Source: DTU052 sp050951725
GTDB lineage: Bacteria > Bacillota > Syntrophomonadia > Syntrophomonadales > DTU052
Assembly: GCA_050951725.1 (NCBI GenBank)
Contig: JBMNJO010000019.1
Span: 124,001 to 188,000 of the forward strand
Direction: 5' to 3'
Length of the DNA stretch: 64,000 bases
The notes under the pieces were generated by a model, which saw only the letters and a program-made list of their open reading frames with translations, had not been told where the DNA came from and did not search any database. Positions 43,667-53,651 of the stretch are shown here, piece after piece. Position 1 is the first letter of the stretch. Every line of letters begins with the position of its first letter. The position numbers and the translations under genes are program-made.

Positions 43667-44791
43667 TTGAGTGGATTGACTTTAAATCCAGCGCAAGCCG
43701 ACAAAAGCGGATACCCGCACTTTATGCTCAAGGAGATTCATGAACAACCCCGTGTTCTTGCCGATACCTTGCGGAATCGGGTAAAAGACAACCGGGTGGA
43801 CTTTTCAGATACTAAGCTCGCGGAGTTCTTTACTGACGTAAAAAAGATATTTATTGTAGGCTGTGGAACCGCGTACCATGCAGGCCTGATCGGGAAACAC
43901 GTCATAGAAAAGCTGGCCCGTATACCGGTAGAGGTGGAGGTCTCCTCAGAATTTGGTTACCGTGAGGTCTTATGGCCAGAGGGTTCTGTAGTGATAATAA
44001 TAAGCCAATCCGGAGAAACCGCTGAAACCCTGGCGATACTGCGAGATACCCAAAAGCAGGGCGTCAAGGTTCTGGCCATTGTCAATGTACCAGACTCCTC
44101 AATGGCCCGTGAAGCGGATGCCGTTCTTTACACCCTGGCGGGACCAGAAATTGCGATCGCCTCAACCAAAGCTTACCTGGCTCAGGTATTGACGATGTAC
44201 CTGATAGGCCTGTTCCTGGCTGATATGCGAGCTGCCCTGGAACCGGCGGTCATGGATGAAATGCTGAATGAACTGGCGGCCCTGCCGGAGAAGGTTGAAT
44301 TATTCCTGGAGGGTGCGGGCCGGGTTGAAGCTGTGGCCAAAAAGTATCATGGGACTTCCCACACCTTTGTTTTGGGTCGGGGCCTCGATTCCCTGGTGGC
44401 CCGGGAAGGAACCTTGAAGCTCAAGGAAACAACCTATATCCACGCCGAATCCTATCCGGCCGGGGAACTTAAGCATGGTCCTTTGGCCCTGATTGAGGAA
44501 GGCGTGTTGGTGATTACCCTGGTTACCCAGGATGATCTGCAAGACAGAATGAAGTCCAGTATCGAGGTGCTCAAAAATCGCAAAGGCTCAGTAATCGGGA
44601 TAGTCAAAGAGGATCTGGCAGAATCGGCTGCCGAATGCGATGAGGTAATTACCATTCCCGCAATCAGTCAGGCATTCACACCGTTACTGTCGGTTATACC
44701 TCTGCAGCTCCTGGCCTACTACATGGCCGTAGCCCGTGGCTGCGAAGTCGACAACCCAAGGAGCCTGACAAAGGCAGTCACCGTAGAGTAG
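43667..44791 (+). CDS. glmS: GlmS isomerase (SIS) half only; glutaminase domain absent
   Basis: A 374-residue protein equal to the C-terminal 60% of glucosamine-6-phosphate synthase, normally about 605-610 residues. It has SGYPHFMLKEIHEQP, both SIS domains (GCGTAYHAG, SQSGETAET; then GRGLDSLVAREGTLKLKE, HAESYPAGELKHGPLAL) and the C-terminal LTKAVTVE with the Schiff-base Lys. The N-terminal glutamine-hydrolysing domain, starting MCGIVG, is missing. TTG 43667 follows AAAGGAGG by nine bases. The first five residues, MSGLT, vaguely recall MCGIV, as if an in-frame internal deletion joined start and linker. Without glutaminase it would need free ammonia, or act as a hexose-phosphate isomerase. Confidence 0.88.
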   Translation: MSGLTLNPAQADKSGYPHFMLKEIHEQPRVLADTLRNRVKDNRVDFSDTKLAEFFTDVKKIFIVGCGTAYHAGLIGKHVIEKLARIPVEVEVSSEFGYREVLWPEGSVVIIISQSGETAETLAILRDTQKQGVKVLAIVNVPDSSMAREADAVLYTLAGPEIAIASTKAYLAQVLTMYLIGLFLADMRAALEPAVMDEMLNELAALPEKVELFLEGAGRVEAVAKKYHGTSHTFVLGRGLDSLVAREGTLKLKETTYIHAESYPAGELKHGPLALIEEGVLVITLVTQDDLQDRMKSSIEVLKNRKGSVIGIVKEDLAESAAECDEVITIPAISQAFTPLLSVIPLQLLAYYMAVARGCEVDNPRSLTKAVTVE

Positions 44792-44868
44792 TTTCGGTGA
44801 CACCATACTAAATAATTCTGGCGGATGGATTTATTCATCCGCCTTTTTTGTGGTGTCCCCGAAATAGA
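44792..44868. repeat. MITE-like element with GACACCATACTAAAT arm
   Basis: Left arm TTTCGGTGACACCATACTAA and right arm TGGTGTCCCCGAAATAG are inverted; the interior is the terminator hairpin. It starts at the glmS stop codon. Related to 13264-13377 and 16241-16268. Confidence 0.7.
44820..44849 (+). terminator. Intrinsic terminator of the cdaA-glmS operon
   Basis: GGCGGATG (44820-44827) with CATCCGCC (44836-44843), then TTTTTT. It forms the interior of the repeat at 44792-44868, so a repeat has supplied the operon terminator. Confidence 0.9.
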
Positions 44869-44920
44869 TAATTTCGTTGTTGCCCGGCTTGTTCCCCGTT
44901 AGTAAAGTTCCGTAAATCTA

Positions 44921-47900
44921 CTACATGGTCAGCACCACATGGTGCAGCTGGCCGTCGTCGTGCAGTTCTATATATGGCCCATCCTTGGCAGCCTGTTCCG
45001 TAAGCGGGATCTCCCGGCCATCGATCAGCAGTGCTGTGGCACCGGTGGATTTGTGCAAGGGGTTTTTGACCGTGATCAGGTAACGGGTTTCGCCATAGCG
45101 ATAGCTGGCCGAGAACTCCGGCCACTGGCTGGGGATGCAGGGACAGATATAGAGTCGCTCTCCACGGCGGCGCAGACCCAGGATCCACTCGATACCCGCC
45201 TGGTAGAACCAGCTTGCTGCTCCGGTATACCACGTCCACCCGGCACATCCTTTATGCGGTTTGGCGGTATAGACATCGGCGGCCATGACGTAGGGCTCAC
45301 CGGTGTACTGCCGGACCTCGGTGGCGGTGTGGGTATGGTTGACCGGGTTCATCATGTTGAATAATTCGAAGGCCTTGTCGCCGTAACCAAGCTGACACCA
45401 GGCAATGATGCTCCAGATGGCACCATGCGTATACTGACCACCGTTTTCCCGGATTCCCGGGGGATATCCCTGAATGTAGCCGGGATTTGGTTCGGTGTGT
45501 TCGAATGGTGGCGTCAGGAGACGCACCACCGATAAATCGCGGTCAACCAGTTCGCGATCGAATGAATGCATGGCCTGCAGGGCTTTCTCCGGAGTTGCGG
45601 CACCAGAGATCACTGACCACGACTGGGCCAGGGCGTCGATGCGACATTCCTCGTTGTAGATAGAGCCCAGCCACTGACCGGCGTCAGTAAACGCCCGGCG
45701 GAACCACTGCCCATCCCAGGCGTGCTCATTCAATGCGGCCCCCAGCTTAACGCGTATATCCCGGAAGCTCTCAGCCCGCCCCGGTTCGTTGACCTTTTGG
45801 CAGATATCAGCAAACCCGTCCAATATCTCACACAGGAACCATCCGAGCCAGACGCTCTCCCCGCGACCATTGGAGCCAACCCTGCTCAAGGCATCATTCC
45901 AGTCCCCAACCCCGATCAGTGGCAGGCCATGTTCGCCGAAACGCCCCAAAGACTTGTCGATGGCCCGCAGGCAGTGCTCCATGATAGTGCCGCTCTGTTC
46001 GGATACCCGGGTCGGCTCATAGCGTTCATACTCACCCTCCTGCAGGGGTTCACTGCTGAGGTAGGGAACCACCTCTTCCAGTATACTAAGGTCTCCGGTA
46101 TGGTTTACATACCGCAATACTGTGTAAGGGAGCCACAGGTAATCGTCAGAGAAGTGCGTGCGAATCCCGCGGTGGGTTTCTTCATGCCACCAATGCTGGA
46201 CATCGCCCTCCTCATATTGGTGCCGGGCGTGAAAGATTATCTGTGCCCGTGTCAGATCGGGACGGGTATGGAGTACGGCCAGACAATCCTGCAGTTGATC
46301 CCGGAACCCATAGGCCCCACCTGCCTGGAAAAATCCGGATCTGCCCCACATCCGGCAGGCGATGGTCTGGTAAAGCAGCCAGGTATTAAGCAGGACATCC
46401 ATTTCCGGAGAAGGGGTTTTTACTGTAATCTGATCCAGAACCCCGGTCCACAGTGCTTTTACATTCTCAAATGCCTGGTCGCATACATCATTGGCCTGGT
46501 ATTTCTGTGCCAGCTCGATTGCGGCCTCCGGGGAGTGTTCGCAGCCGAGCAGGATGTAGACCGTGCGTTCAGCGCCAGGTTCGAGCACCAACTTGGCCTG
46601 CACTGCACCGCAGCTTTCATGGAATGTTCCCGTCCGGTCTGACAAACGTTCTCGGGCCATCGCTGCCGGAGACTCCCAGTTACCGTTCCGGCCCAGGAAT
46701 TCATTACGGTCAGCGGTCCAGGAGAGTTCGCCGGCATCGGTTGATCCCGGTTCTGGAAACACGCCCAGGAAGGCAAAAGCATCGCGGAATGTCTCCTGAT
46801 AAGTATTATGAGAGAGCATAATACGGGCTGCTTCGTTCCATTCTGTGACGATGAAAGGTGCATTGTCATAACGACTTACGCCCAGGACCCACTCCACGTA
46901 GTAGGTGACCGAGAGATGCCGCTCTTCTTTGGCCCGGTTTTGCAGTCGCAGTTTAATCACCTTGACCGGATCAGCGGTTGGCACCAGAACGGTCATTTCA
47001 TGGCTGATACCGTGCCTCTCATGGCGAAAGCGCGTGAAACCCCGGCCATGGGTTACTGTGTAAGGATGAGCTTTGGCCCCAAAAGGAACGGCCGACCACA
47101 GTTCCCCGCTGTCCTCATCCCGCAGGTAACACATCTCCCCGGGATAGTCGAGAACCGGATCATTGGACCAGGGGGTCAGTTTGAATTCCCGGCTGTTTCT
47201 CCACCAGGTGTATCCCGTACCCAACTCGGAAACCAGGCAGCCAAAACACGGGTTGGCCATGACGTTAATCCATGGTGCGGGCAGGTGATTGTCATCTTTG
47301 AGGATGATTTCATACTCCTTGCCATCGGCTGAAAAGCCGCCCCAACCGTTAAAGAATAACAATTCGTGCTGTTGATAAACCGAAGAGACAGGGAATGCGC
47401 TGGCAGTCTGCTTCGGGGCTAGAGCAGCCGGCATTTTATCCTGGCGGGCGGGTTTAATCTGCGCCCGGAGACTGGGGCCATCAGCCCGAAGCACTAATCG
47501 GGCAGCGGAAAGCAGCAGCATCTTGTCTTCTTCCGGTATTTGACTTCCATTCACTATAAATACACCGCCTGGCCCGCCACTCTGCCTCTCCAGGCCGTGT
47601 TCCACCGCACGCCGCAGGGATTCCCGCAAATCCTCCTGATAACCACTCGCTGATTCGTTAAGAATTACCAGATCAAAGGAACAACCCATGCGGCGGAGAT
47701 ACTCGTGTCCAGTCAGGAGTCTCACCACAAATTGAATATAAGCCCGGTCTTCGATCCGTACCAGGATAATTGGCAGATCGCCTGACACACCATATGCCCA
47801 TAGGCTGGACTGGCCCTGAGAATTTACCATTATGCTCTGCTTGTGACGCTTTTTCAGCGGTGGGCGGAATAACACCCGCCCCGCAAAGGTCTGGAAGTTC

Positions 47901-50900
47901 TTCGCCTCGTTAGATGTCAGGTGAAGATGGCGGAGTTCAATTTGGCTGCGGTTCCAGGCCAGCTGGAAAGCTCGCTCCACCACCAGACTCCCGGAAAAAC
48001 GGCTGACGATGTCAATAACGTCCTCCCTGGAATCGGCTACTGCAGTGATTGAGTACAGCTGCACCTGAGCCCCCGGCGCAATGCTTAATCGCCGTCTCAT
48101 AATGAAAGCCGGATCTGATACTGAGCCAACCGCCCCGCGGAGATGAGTCCTCAATCCCTGTGGGTGGGAAATCGGACGTCCTCTCCCGATGAAACTGGCC
48201 CGGTCAGTTTCATATTCAATCGGACCCAGGGCCGGTCCGGTTACCATCAGAGTATGAGCCGCCCACAGTGACTTCTCCTCTTCATGACGAGGTTTACGCC
48301 AGGCCAGGAGACAAGGGACATCCGCAGCGTATTCCGTTTTGATGAACAGCTTGTTAAAGGCCGGGTGCGCTTTATCGGCCATAGCCGGAGCCAATACCAG
48401 TTCGGAGAAAGTGGTCACTTCGATAATCCGAGGCTCATTCCCGGCGTTGGTAAGAGTCAAGCGGCGGACATCTGCATTCCATTCCGGAGAGACACATATC
48501 TCCAGACTGGTCTGCAAATCCCCATCCACCCGCATGAAAGTGGCCCGGTCAGGTGAAAACTGGATCCGCTGTTCCTCTGATGGGACCCGGCAGGGGTGGA
48601 ACGAAGGTGACCAGACCATATCACGGGTGACGTCGCGAATATAGATATAGTTGCCCCAGTTATCAAGAACCGGATCTTCCCGCCATCGGGAAACCGCCAG
48701 GCTGCCATAGCGCATAAAGCCGCTGCCGCTGTTGGTCACCATGGTCGTAAAAGTCCCGTTGGACAGGACACAGACCTCAGGCACCAGTGTATCAGCGTCC
48801 TGGAACTCACGCATGGCACCGAATTCCACTTCTTTGATCTGAGTCTTGCGGGTATAGCCCATAGCCGGGTGTTTTATGATCTTCGGCTTGGTGGGGACAC
48901 GCTCCTGTAATAACAGTTCCGTGGCCTGCACCCGCTTATCGCGGTGAAACCGTTCATAAATCTTCTGTGGCAGCAGCAAATTGGCCAGGGCCAGCATGCT
49001 CATTCCCTGGTGATGCGACATATAGCTCTTGACAATAGCACTGGTCTGGTTTTCGGGGAGACGCTCAGGCGTAAAGTCCAGGGCCTCATAGAACCCGTAC
49101 TGACCCAACGCCCCCATTTCCTTCATCTTGTGTAAATCCTTGATCCCTTGCTGTTTGGCAAATGGCAGTCCCAGTATGGTGGCATACGGTGCCACTACCA
49201 GATCCTGCTCCAGTCCGCGCTTGAATCCCAAACCGGGAACACCAAATGCACGGTACTGGTAGTTCATTCGGTAATCAAAGGCATAGTAGCCGGATTCGGA
49301 GATTCCAAAAGGAACCCCCCGCTGATGGGCGTAATCCATTTGGCGCTTAACAATTGCGCGATAGGTCACATCCCAGACGGTATCCTGGTAGGTCCGCATG
49401 AAGAGCCATGGCATCAGGTACTCAAACATGGTTCCCGACCAGGAAAGCAGGGTCACCCGGCGCCCAACCCTGGTCATGGTTCTTCCCAGGGCATGCCAGT
49501 GAGCCACCGGGACATGGCCCAGGGCTATGGCAATGAAGCTCGAAAGTCTGGCTTCTGAGGCCAGCAGGTCATATAGAACCTGGTCATTCTCGCGCAGCGA
49601 TACGCGGTAACCCAGGTGAAACAGCTTGGTTCTCCGATTATATAGGGGCTTGAAGTCAGTCCCCTCTATCAAAGCCTCCAAACGGGTCAGCAGTTCCTGG
49701 CCCTGCTGTCTCCAATCCCAGGGCTCGCTTACCAGCCTGACCCGGGGACGGTCCTCCGCCACCTCTGCCGTGTCAGGATTCTCCAATGCTGCATTTTCAA
49801 CAGCCAATGCGAAATTAAAGGCCTCCTCGGCCACACCGTGGTTTTCAGTCTCACTGTCTGCTTTAAGCCACTCGGCCAGACCCTCCTTGACGGCTATTAA
49901 ACAGCCTGCGAAATTGCCGGAGTCCACTGTTGAAACATAAGGCAGTGGCAGCGGTTCGAGGGTAACCGTATCATACCAGTTGTAAAGATGGCCTCTCCAC
50001 TTTTCCAGGGACTCAATCGTACTGATGGTCCGGTCCAGACGTTCGACCAATCCTGGCGTGTCAATAAATCCGAAATCCCGTGCCGCCAGGGCACAGGCCA
50101 GATAAAGCCCGATATTGGTCGGCGATGTACGGTGAGCTATCCCGTTTGGGGGATCAACCTGAATATTATCCGGCGGAAGCCAGTTGTCTTTCTCAGTGAC
50201 GTATTCCTCGAAAAAGTTCCATATCCCACTCGCCAGGCTTCGCAGTTCCTTTTCTTCTTCCGCGGCCAGCGTGCCCTCAGCTGACTCTGCCGGCTTGTTC
50301 AACCACCGAACCGCCAGTGGAGCCATACTCCACAGCAGACAGAGGGCCAATCCAAACTGCATCATACCAGGAACGGCAGTTGTAACCATTGCCACAGCAA
50401 AAATGATTATTAACCCGTAGCCTTCATACATGTGCAGCAGCAACGGGTTGCGTCCACTGCGGTTGCGGCGTTCAACCTCAGCCGCACTGATCCACTCCAG
50501 CAGGTGACGTTTGGAAATCAAAAGACGATACAAAGTTCTGACAATAGCATCCAGCAGCAGAACACTCTGGAAAGGCCAGGTAATGACTGTCACCGCGATC
50601 TGACCAACCAGGGCCATAAGACTCCGGGGACGTAGGATCAGCCGCCTTAGAGCCCCCAGTTGGCGAATCAATGGCAGCGAAAGGGTGGCAACAATAAATA
50701 CCGCCCAGCGCCATGGTGAGCCGGGTAAAACGGATAAGCCCAAGAGGAGTACCAAAAACTGTACCGGCAGCAGTAAACTGTGTCTCAGGTTATCAAACAT
50801 CTGCCACCGGACCAGGGGTGAAAGGTCGACGGGCATGAGCCGTCCCCGGCGGTCATGAACCTGGCGCAGCAGCCACGGAATCAACTGCCAATCACCGCGT

Positions 50901-53203
50901 ACCCAGCGGTGCAGTCTCTTCTGATAAGAGTTGAATGTGGACGGGTATTCATCGATCAGTTCGATGTCCGACAAAAGCCCGGCCCGCAGAAAACCGCCTT
51001 CCAGCAGGTCATGGCTCAGCACCCGGTTCTCGGGGATACGTTCGCACAGGATCTCGGCAAACGTATTCACATCAAAAATGCCCTTACCGGTAAAAATCCC
51101 CTGACCCAAACCGTCCTGATACGGGTCGGATAACGCAAAGGTATAAGGATCAATCCCCGGGTCTGCCGAATACAAAGATGCAAACCGGGAACGCAGGGCT
51201 GACTTGTGGCTGATGCTTATACAGGGCTGGAGAACGCCATATCCCTCAATGACGCGGGTCCTGGTCTTATTTAACCGCGGGCGGTTGTAGGGCAGGTGCA
51301 TCGCACCCACCATCCGGCGTGCGCTCTCTATCGGCAGCTGAGTATCCGCGTCCAGGGTGATAACATACCGTATATGCGACAGGATGCCTGGATCGCCCAC
51401 CACCAACTCACAGGTAGTATCAGTCCTGCCTTTCAGCAATTCAACCAGTTCCACCAGGGCCCCCCGTTTGCGCTCCCACCCCATCCAGACGCCCTCGGAG
51501 TCGTTCCAGGTCCTGCGGCGCTGAAATAGACTGAAGGTGCTTCCGCCCGGAGTCCCATAAGTACGATTAAGTGCCTCGATGTTGGTGCGAGCCGCCTCAT
51601 TAACTTCATAATCCCTCGGAGAAGATTCCACATCTGAGTCAGTAAGATCGACCAGGAGAGCAAAGTGGAGGTTTGCATCCCGGTTGGCCAGGTAGTGCAG
51701 TTCCAGACGGCTTACCAGGGTCTGAACCTCCCTGACGGTGGACCAGATTACCGGAATTACAACCAGGGTGGTGGCTTCAGATGGAATCCCCCGTGAAAAA
51801 TCGTATTTTAGCAAAGGCTGCGGCCTCTTAACGCACTCGATTAACCAATGGGTCGCAGTAACCGCCCACTCACTGGCTGGCAGCAAGGCCGCCAGCAGGA
51901 TAGCTGCCCATTGCCAGGCAGTAATGGTTCCCCCTCCAATTATCCAACCGGCGAACCCAAAGAGTGCGATGACCAGGAATACTGCCAGGGTTAAGAAATA
52001 CGACCTCGTTGCATGACCTGAAACCTGTACTTCCGGCAGGTAACCGGGGGTGCCGCATATCTTCATGGCCTGCTGTAGTTCCTTGATACCCTCCGGTTCC
52101 AAGAGGTAATAGGGGACAAATGAAGAACGTGGCAAAGGCTTGCAGTTCTCCTGGCTCTCTGTTCCCTTGTCGCAAGGTGCCTGCTCCTTAACTACCCGCT
52201 CATACTCCTGATCCGAAAGCATAACTGCATGCTTGGCGACCAGAGTCTCCGGCACCCGCAGCCGGCGGGCGAGTTTTTCGACTCTCCGCCGCAGTACATC
52301 ACGGCTGGAAAAGTCAAGCTGGGGGTAAATGCCAGCCGCTTCTTCGCCAAGAATCTGTTCCACCATGGAGATCTGTTCAAACCGGTCCTGCCAGTTCCAA
52401 CGCGAGATATTCCGCAGGCTCTGAACGAGGTTTCCAGTTGTTACCTGATGAGCCGCCTGAAGCTGATACTCGTAGGATACGATCTGATCGAGACTCTCCG
52501 GGCCATCATCCAGCTTGCACACCAGCCATTCGCGCACCATCAGCGAATCATCAGCCCGCTCCCGCAGGTGCCTGATCAGGTGGACGATCATGGAGCCGGA
52601 GAGAGGCATCTCCTGACCTGCTTCATCAAGTGCGGTCTTAAGGACATCCGGATTAATGTTTGAAGAATCAATCCGTGCCAGCAGCTTTTCAGCAAACGTA
52701 CATACCTCGCGCCGCTGGCGGACCTGTTCCGTGACCCGGGCCAGGTGTCTGATCAGGGCCACCCTGATCATGAGCGGGATGGCCCACGCCTCAACAATGT
52801 TCAAAACGGATACCTGCTGGTAGGAGTTGATATAAGTGGTCAGCGAATCCTCGTCCAGATTGCCATCAACATGCTGAAGATAGTCAGCGCAGATCGCCAG
52901 AATCCTTTTCTCGCCTGTCTTGCGCAGGTTAGGCAGGTTCTTCAGGAATGAACGGGTGAGCTGCTGTCTGACAACCAGCACCTGTTCTTCAACGAAATCC
53001 GCGTTGTCGAGCAGCCACTCCTCCGCTGGCTGCGAACAACTGGCAGAGCCATCCTGAAGGATTTGCAAGAACGCACGTAGGCTCTTGACATCCTGGTTGA
53101 AATCTCGCCATAGGCGTTGTGATGGCCAACTGCTGATATATGGATCATGTGTGAGTGCTAGTTCATGAGCCTTCTGTCTAAGCTGTTCAGTATTTAAAAT
53201 CAT
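44921..53203 (-). CDS. ndvB: Cyclic beta-1,2-glucan synthase-type protein (NdvB/ChvB family)
   Basis: A 2760-residue membrane protein, near the usual 2800-2870 of the family. Order: helical N-terminal region (1-395); membrane segments (about 400-460); GT84 glycosyltransferase (about 475-800) with ITLDADTQLP near 616; further membrane spans (about 805-960); a glycoamylase-like domain (about 1050-1450) with SESGYYAFDYRM and SHHQGMSMLAL; then GH94 units with sugar-binding domains (about 1500-2200) and the catalytic barrel (about 2250-2700) holding HWWHEETHRGIRTHFSDDYLW and GVGDWNDALSRVG. Characterised relatives polymerise UDP-glucose, control length by phosphorolysis and cyclise the glucan. ATG after TTGGAG. 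Monocistronic. Confidence 0.88.
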   Translation of the reverse strand: MILNTEQLRQKAHELALTHDPYISSWPSQRLWRDFNQDVKSLRAFLQILQDGSASCSQPAEEWLLDNADFVEEQVLVVRQQLTRSFLKNLPNLRKTGEKRILAICADYLQHVDGNLDEDSLTTYINSYQQVSVLNIVEAWAIPLMIRVALIRHLARVTEQVRQRREVCTFAEKLLARIDSSNINPDVLKTALDEAGQEMPLSGSMIVHLIRHLRERADDSLMVREWLVCKLDDGPESLDQIVSYEYQLQAAHQVTTGNLVQSLRNISRWNWQDRFEQISMVEQILGEEAAGIYPQLDFSSRDVLRRRVEKLARRLRVPETLVAKHAVMLSDQEYERVVKEQAPCDKGTESQENCKPLPRSSFVPYYLLEPEGIKELQQAMKICGTPGYLPEVQVSGHATRSYFLTLAVFLVIALFGFAGWIIGGGTITAWQWAAILLAALLPASEWAVTATHWLIECVKRPQPLLKYDFSRGIPSEATTLVVIPVIWSTVREVQTLVSRLELHYLANRDANLHFALLVDLTDSDVESSPRDYEVNEAARTNIEALNRTYGTPGGSTFSLFQRRRTWNDSEGVWMGWERKRGALVELVELLKGRTDTTCELVVGDPGILSHIRYVITLDADTQLPIESARRMVGAMHLPYNRPRLNKTRTRVIEGYGVLQPCISISHKSALRSRFASLYSADPGIDPYTFALSDPYQDGLGQGIFTGKGIFDVNTFAEILCERIPENRVLSHDLLEGGFLRAGLLSDIELIDEYPSTFNSYQKRLHRWVRGDWQLIPWLLRQVHDRRGRLMPVDLSPLVRWQMFDNLRHSLLLPVQFLVLLLGLSVLPGSPWRWAVFIVATLSLPLIRQLGALRRLILRPRSLMALVGQIAVTVITWPFQSVLLLDAIVRTLYRLLISKRHLLEWISAAEVERRNRSGRNPLLLHMYEGYGLIIIFAVAMVTTAVPGMMQFGLALCLLWSMAPLAVRWLNKPAESAEGTLAAEEEKELRSLASGIWNFFEEYVTEKDNWLPPDNIQVDPPNGIAHRTSPTNIGLYLACALAARDFGFIDTPGLVERLDRTISTIESLEKWRGHLYNWYDTVTLEPLPLPYVSTVDSGNFAGCLIAVKEGLAEWLKADSETENHGVAEEAFNFALAVENAALENPDTAEVAEDRPRVRLVSEPWDWRQQGQELLTRLEALIEGTDFKPLYNRRTKLFHLGYRVSLRENDQVLYDLLASEARLSSFIAIALGHVPVAHWHALGRTMTRVGRRVTLLSWSGTMFEYLMPWLFMRTYQDTVWDVTYRAIVKRQMDYAHQRGVPFGISESGYYAFDYRMNYQYRAFGVPGLGFKRGLEQDLVVAPYATILGLPFAKQQGIKDLHKMKEMGALGQYGFYEALDFTPERLPENQTSAIVKSYMSHHQGMSMLALANLLLPQKIYERFHRDKRVQATELLLQERVPTKPKIIKHPAMGYTRKTQIKEVEFGAMREFQDADTLVPEVCVLSNGTFTTMVTNSGSGFMRYGSLAVSRWREDPVLDNWGNYIYIRDVTRDMVWSPSFHPCRVPSEEQRIQFSPDRATFMRVDGDLQTSLEICVSPEWNADVRRLTLTNAGNEPRIIEVTTFSELVLAPAMADKAHPAFNKLFIKTEYAADVPCLLAWRKPRHEEEKSLWAAHTLMVTGPALGPIEYETDRASFIGRGRPISHPQGLRTHLRGAVGSVSDPAFIMRRRLSIAPGAQVQLYSITAVADSREDVIDIVSRFSGSLVVERAFQLAWNRSQIELRHLHLTSNEAKNFQTFAGRVLFRPPLKKRHKQSIMVNSQGQSSLWAYGVSGDLPIILVRIEDRAYIQFVVRLLTGHEYLRRMGCSFDLVILNESASGYQEDLRESLRRAVEHGLERQSGGPGGVFIVNGSQIPEEDKMLLLSAARLVLRADGPSLRAQIKPARQDKMPAALAPKQTASAFPVSSVYQQHELLFFNGWGGFSADGKEYEIILKDDNHLPAPWINVMANPCFGCLVSELGTGYTWWRNSREFKLTPWSNDPVLDYPGEMCYLRDEDSGELWSAVPFGAKAHPYTVTHGRGFTRFRHERHGISHEMTVLVPTADPVKVIKLRLQNRAKEERHLSVTYYVEWVLGVSRYDNAPFIVTEWNEAARIMLSHNTYQETFRDAFAFLGVFPEPGSTDAGELSWTADRNEFLGRNGNWESPAAMARERLSDRTGTFHESCGAVQAKLVLEPGAERTVYILLGCEHSPEAAIELAQKYQANDVCDQAFENVKALWTGVLDQITVKTPSPEMDVLLNTWLLYQTIACRMWGRSGFFQAGGAYGFRDQLQDCLAVLHTRPDLTRAQIIFHARHQYEEGDVQHWWHEETHRGIRTHFSDDYLWLPYTVLRYVNHTGDLSILEEVVPYLSSEPLQEGEYERYEPTRVSEQSGTIMEHCLRAIDKSLGRFGEHGLPLIGVGDWNDALSRVGSNGRGESVWLGWFLCEILDGFADICQKVNEPGRAESFRDIRVKLGAALNEHAWDGQWFRRAFTDAGQWLGSIYNEECRIDALAQSWSVISGAATPEKALQAMHSFDRELVDRDLSVVRLLTPPFEHTEPNPGYIQGYPPGIRENGGQYTHGAIWSIIAWCQLGYGDKAFELFNMMNPVNHTHTATEVRQYTGEPYVMAADVYTAKPHKGCAGWTWYTGAASWFYQAGIEWILGLRRRGERLYICPCIPSQWPEFSASYRYGETRYLITVKNPLHKSTGATALLIDGREIPLTEQAAKDGPYIELHDDGQLHHVVLTM

Positions 53204-53651
53204 GATTCTCCAATATCTGCCATGTAATGAAATAGAAAGGAGTTACAAACAGTTAAAATATTCCCCTTTTGACCGCCGATTATAAACGATCTTTTTTGAA
53301 AGCAGATATCAGCTGTATGCAGGGTGATTAAGATGTGGTGATTTGGAAATCAGGCGGATAGGTATCCGACCCATCTTTCACGCCGCCTGATGAGGTGTGT
53401 TTCTTACCAGGAAAAGGCATCACAAAGGCGTCCGGCAAGGAAAACCGGACGCCCTTTAATGATTCTGCCCGGATGCGAAACCGTAACGCTGGTACGCGTC
53501 GGTTGACGCAGCATGGCAGCAACACCCTGCAAAGGCGAACGACGAATGGGGGCGAAACCCATTCGTCGTGATACAAGCTCATGCGAAGTCGGGCGGCTAA
53601 CACTTATGCATTCAAACTGCCGAATTATAACCTTTACAGGGTCTTAGTTTA
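53204..53651. other. Intergenic region rich in hairpins
   Basis: About 450 bases upstream of ndvB. Three strong inverted repeats: AATCAGGCGG with CCGCCTGAT (about 53344-53391), GGCGTCCGG with CCGGACGCC (about 53427-53455, extended by AAA/TTT), and ACGACGAATGGG (53539-53550) with CCCATTCGTCGT (53558-53569). A minus-strand open frame (53328-53603) covers them but has no recognisable protein content. Could be a structured leader of ndvB or a mobile-element remnant; not identified. Confidence 0.5.

Noticed and set aside
45722..46642. 306-codon plus-strand open frame inside ndvB
   Set aside because: Lies wholly within a conserved GH94 domain on the other strand and resembles no protein.
53328..53603. 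91-codon minus-strand open frame before ndvB
   Set aside because: Covered by three inverted repeats, Arg/Cys/Pro-rich without any domain, and no ribosome site; better seen as structured non-coding DNA.
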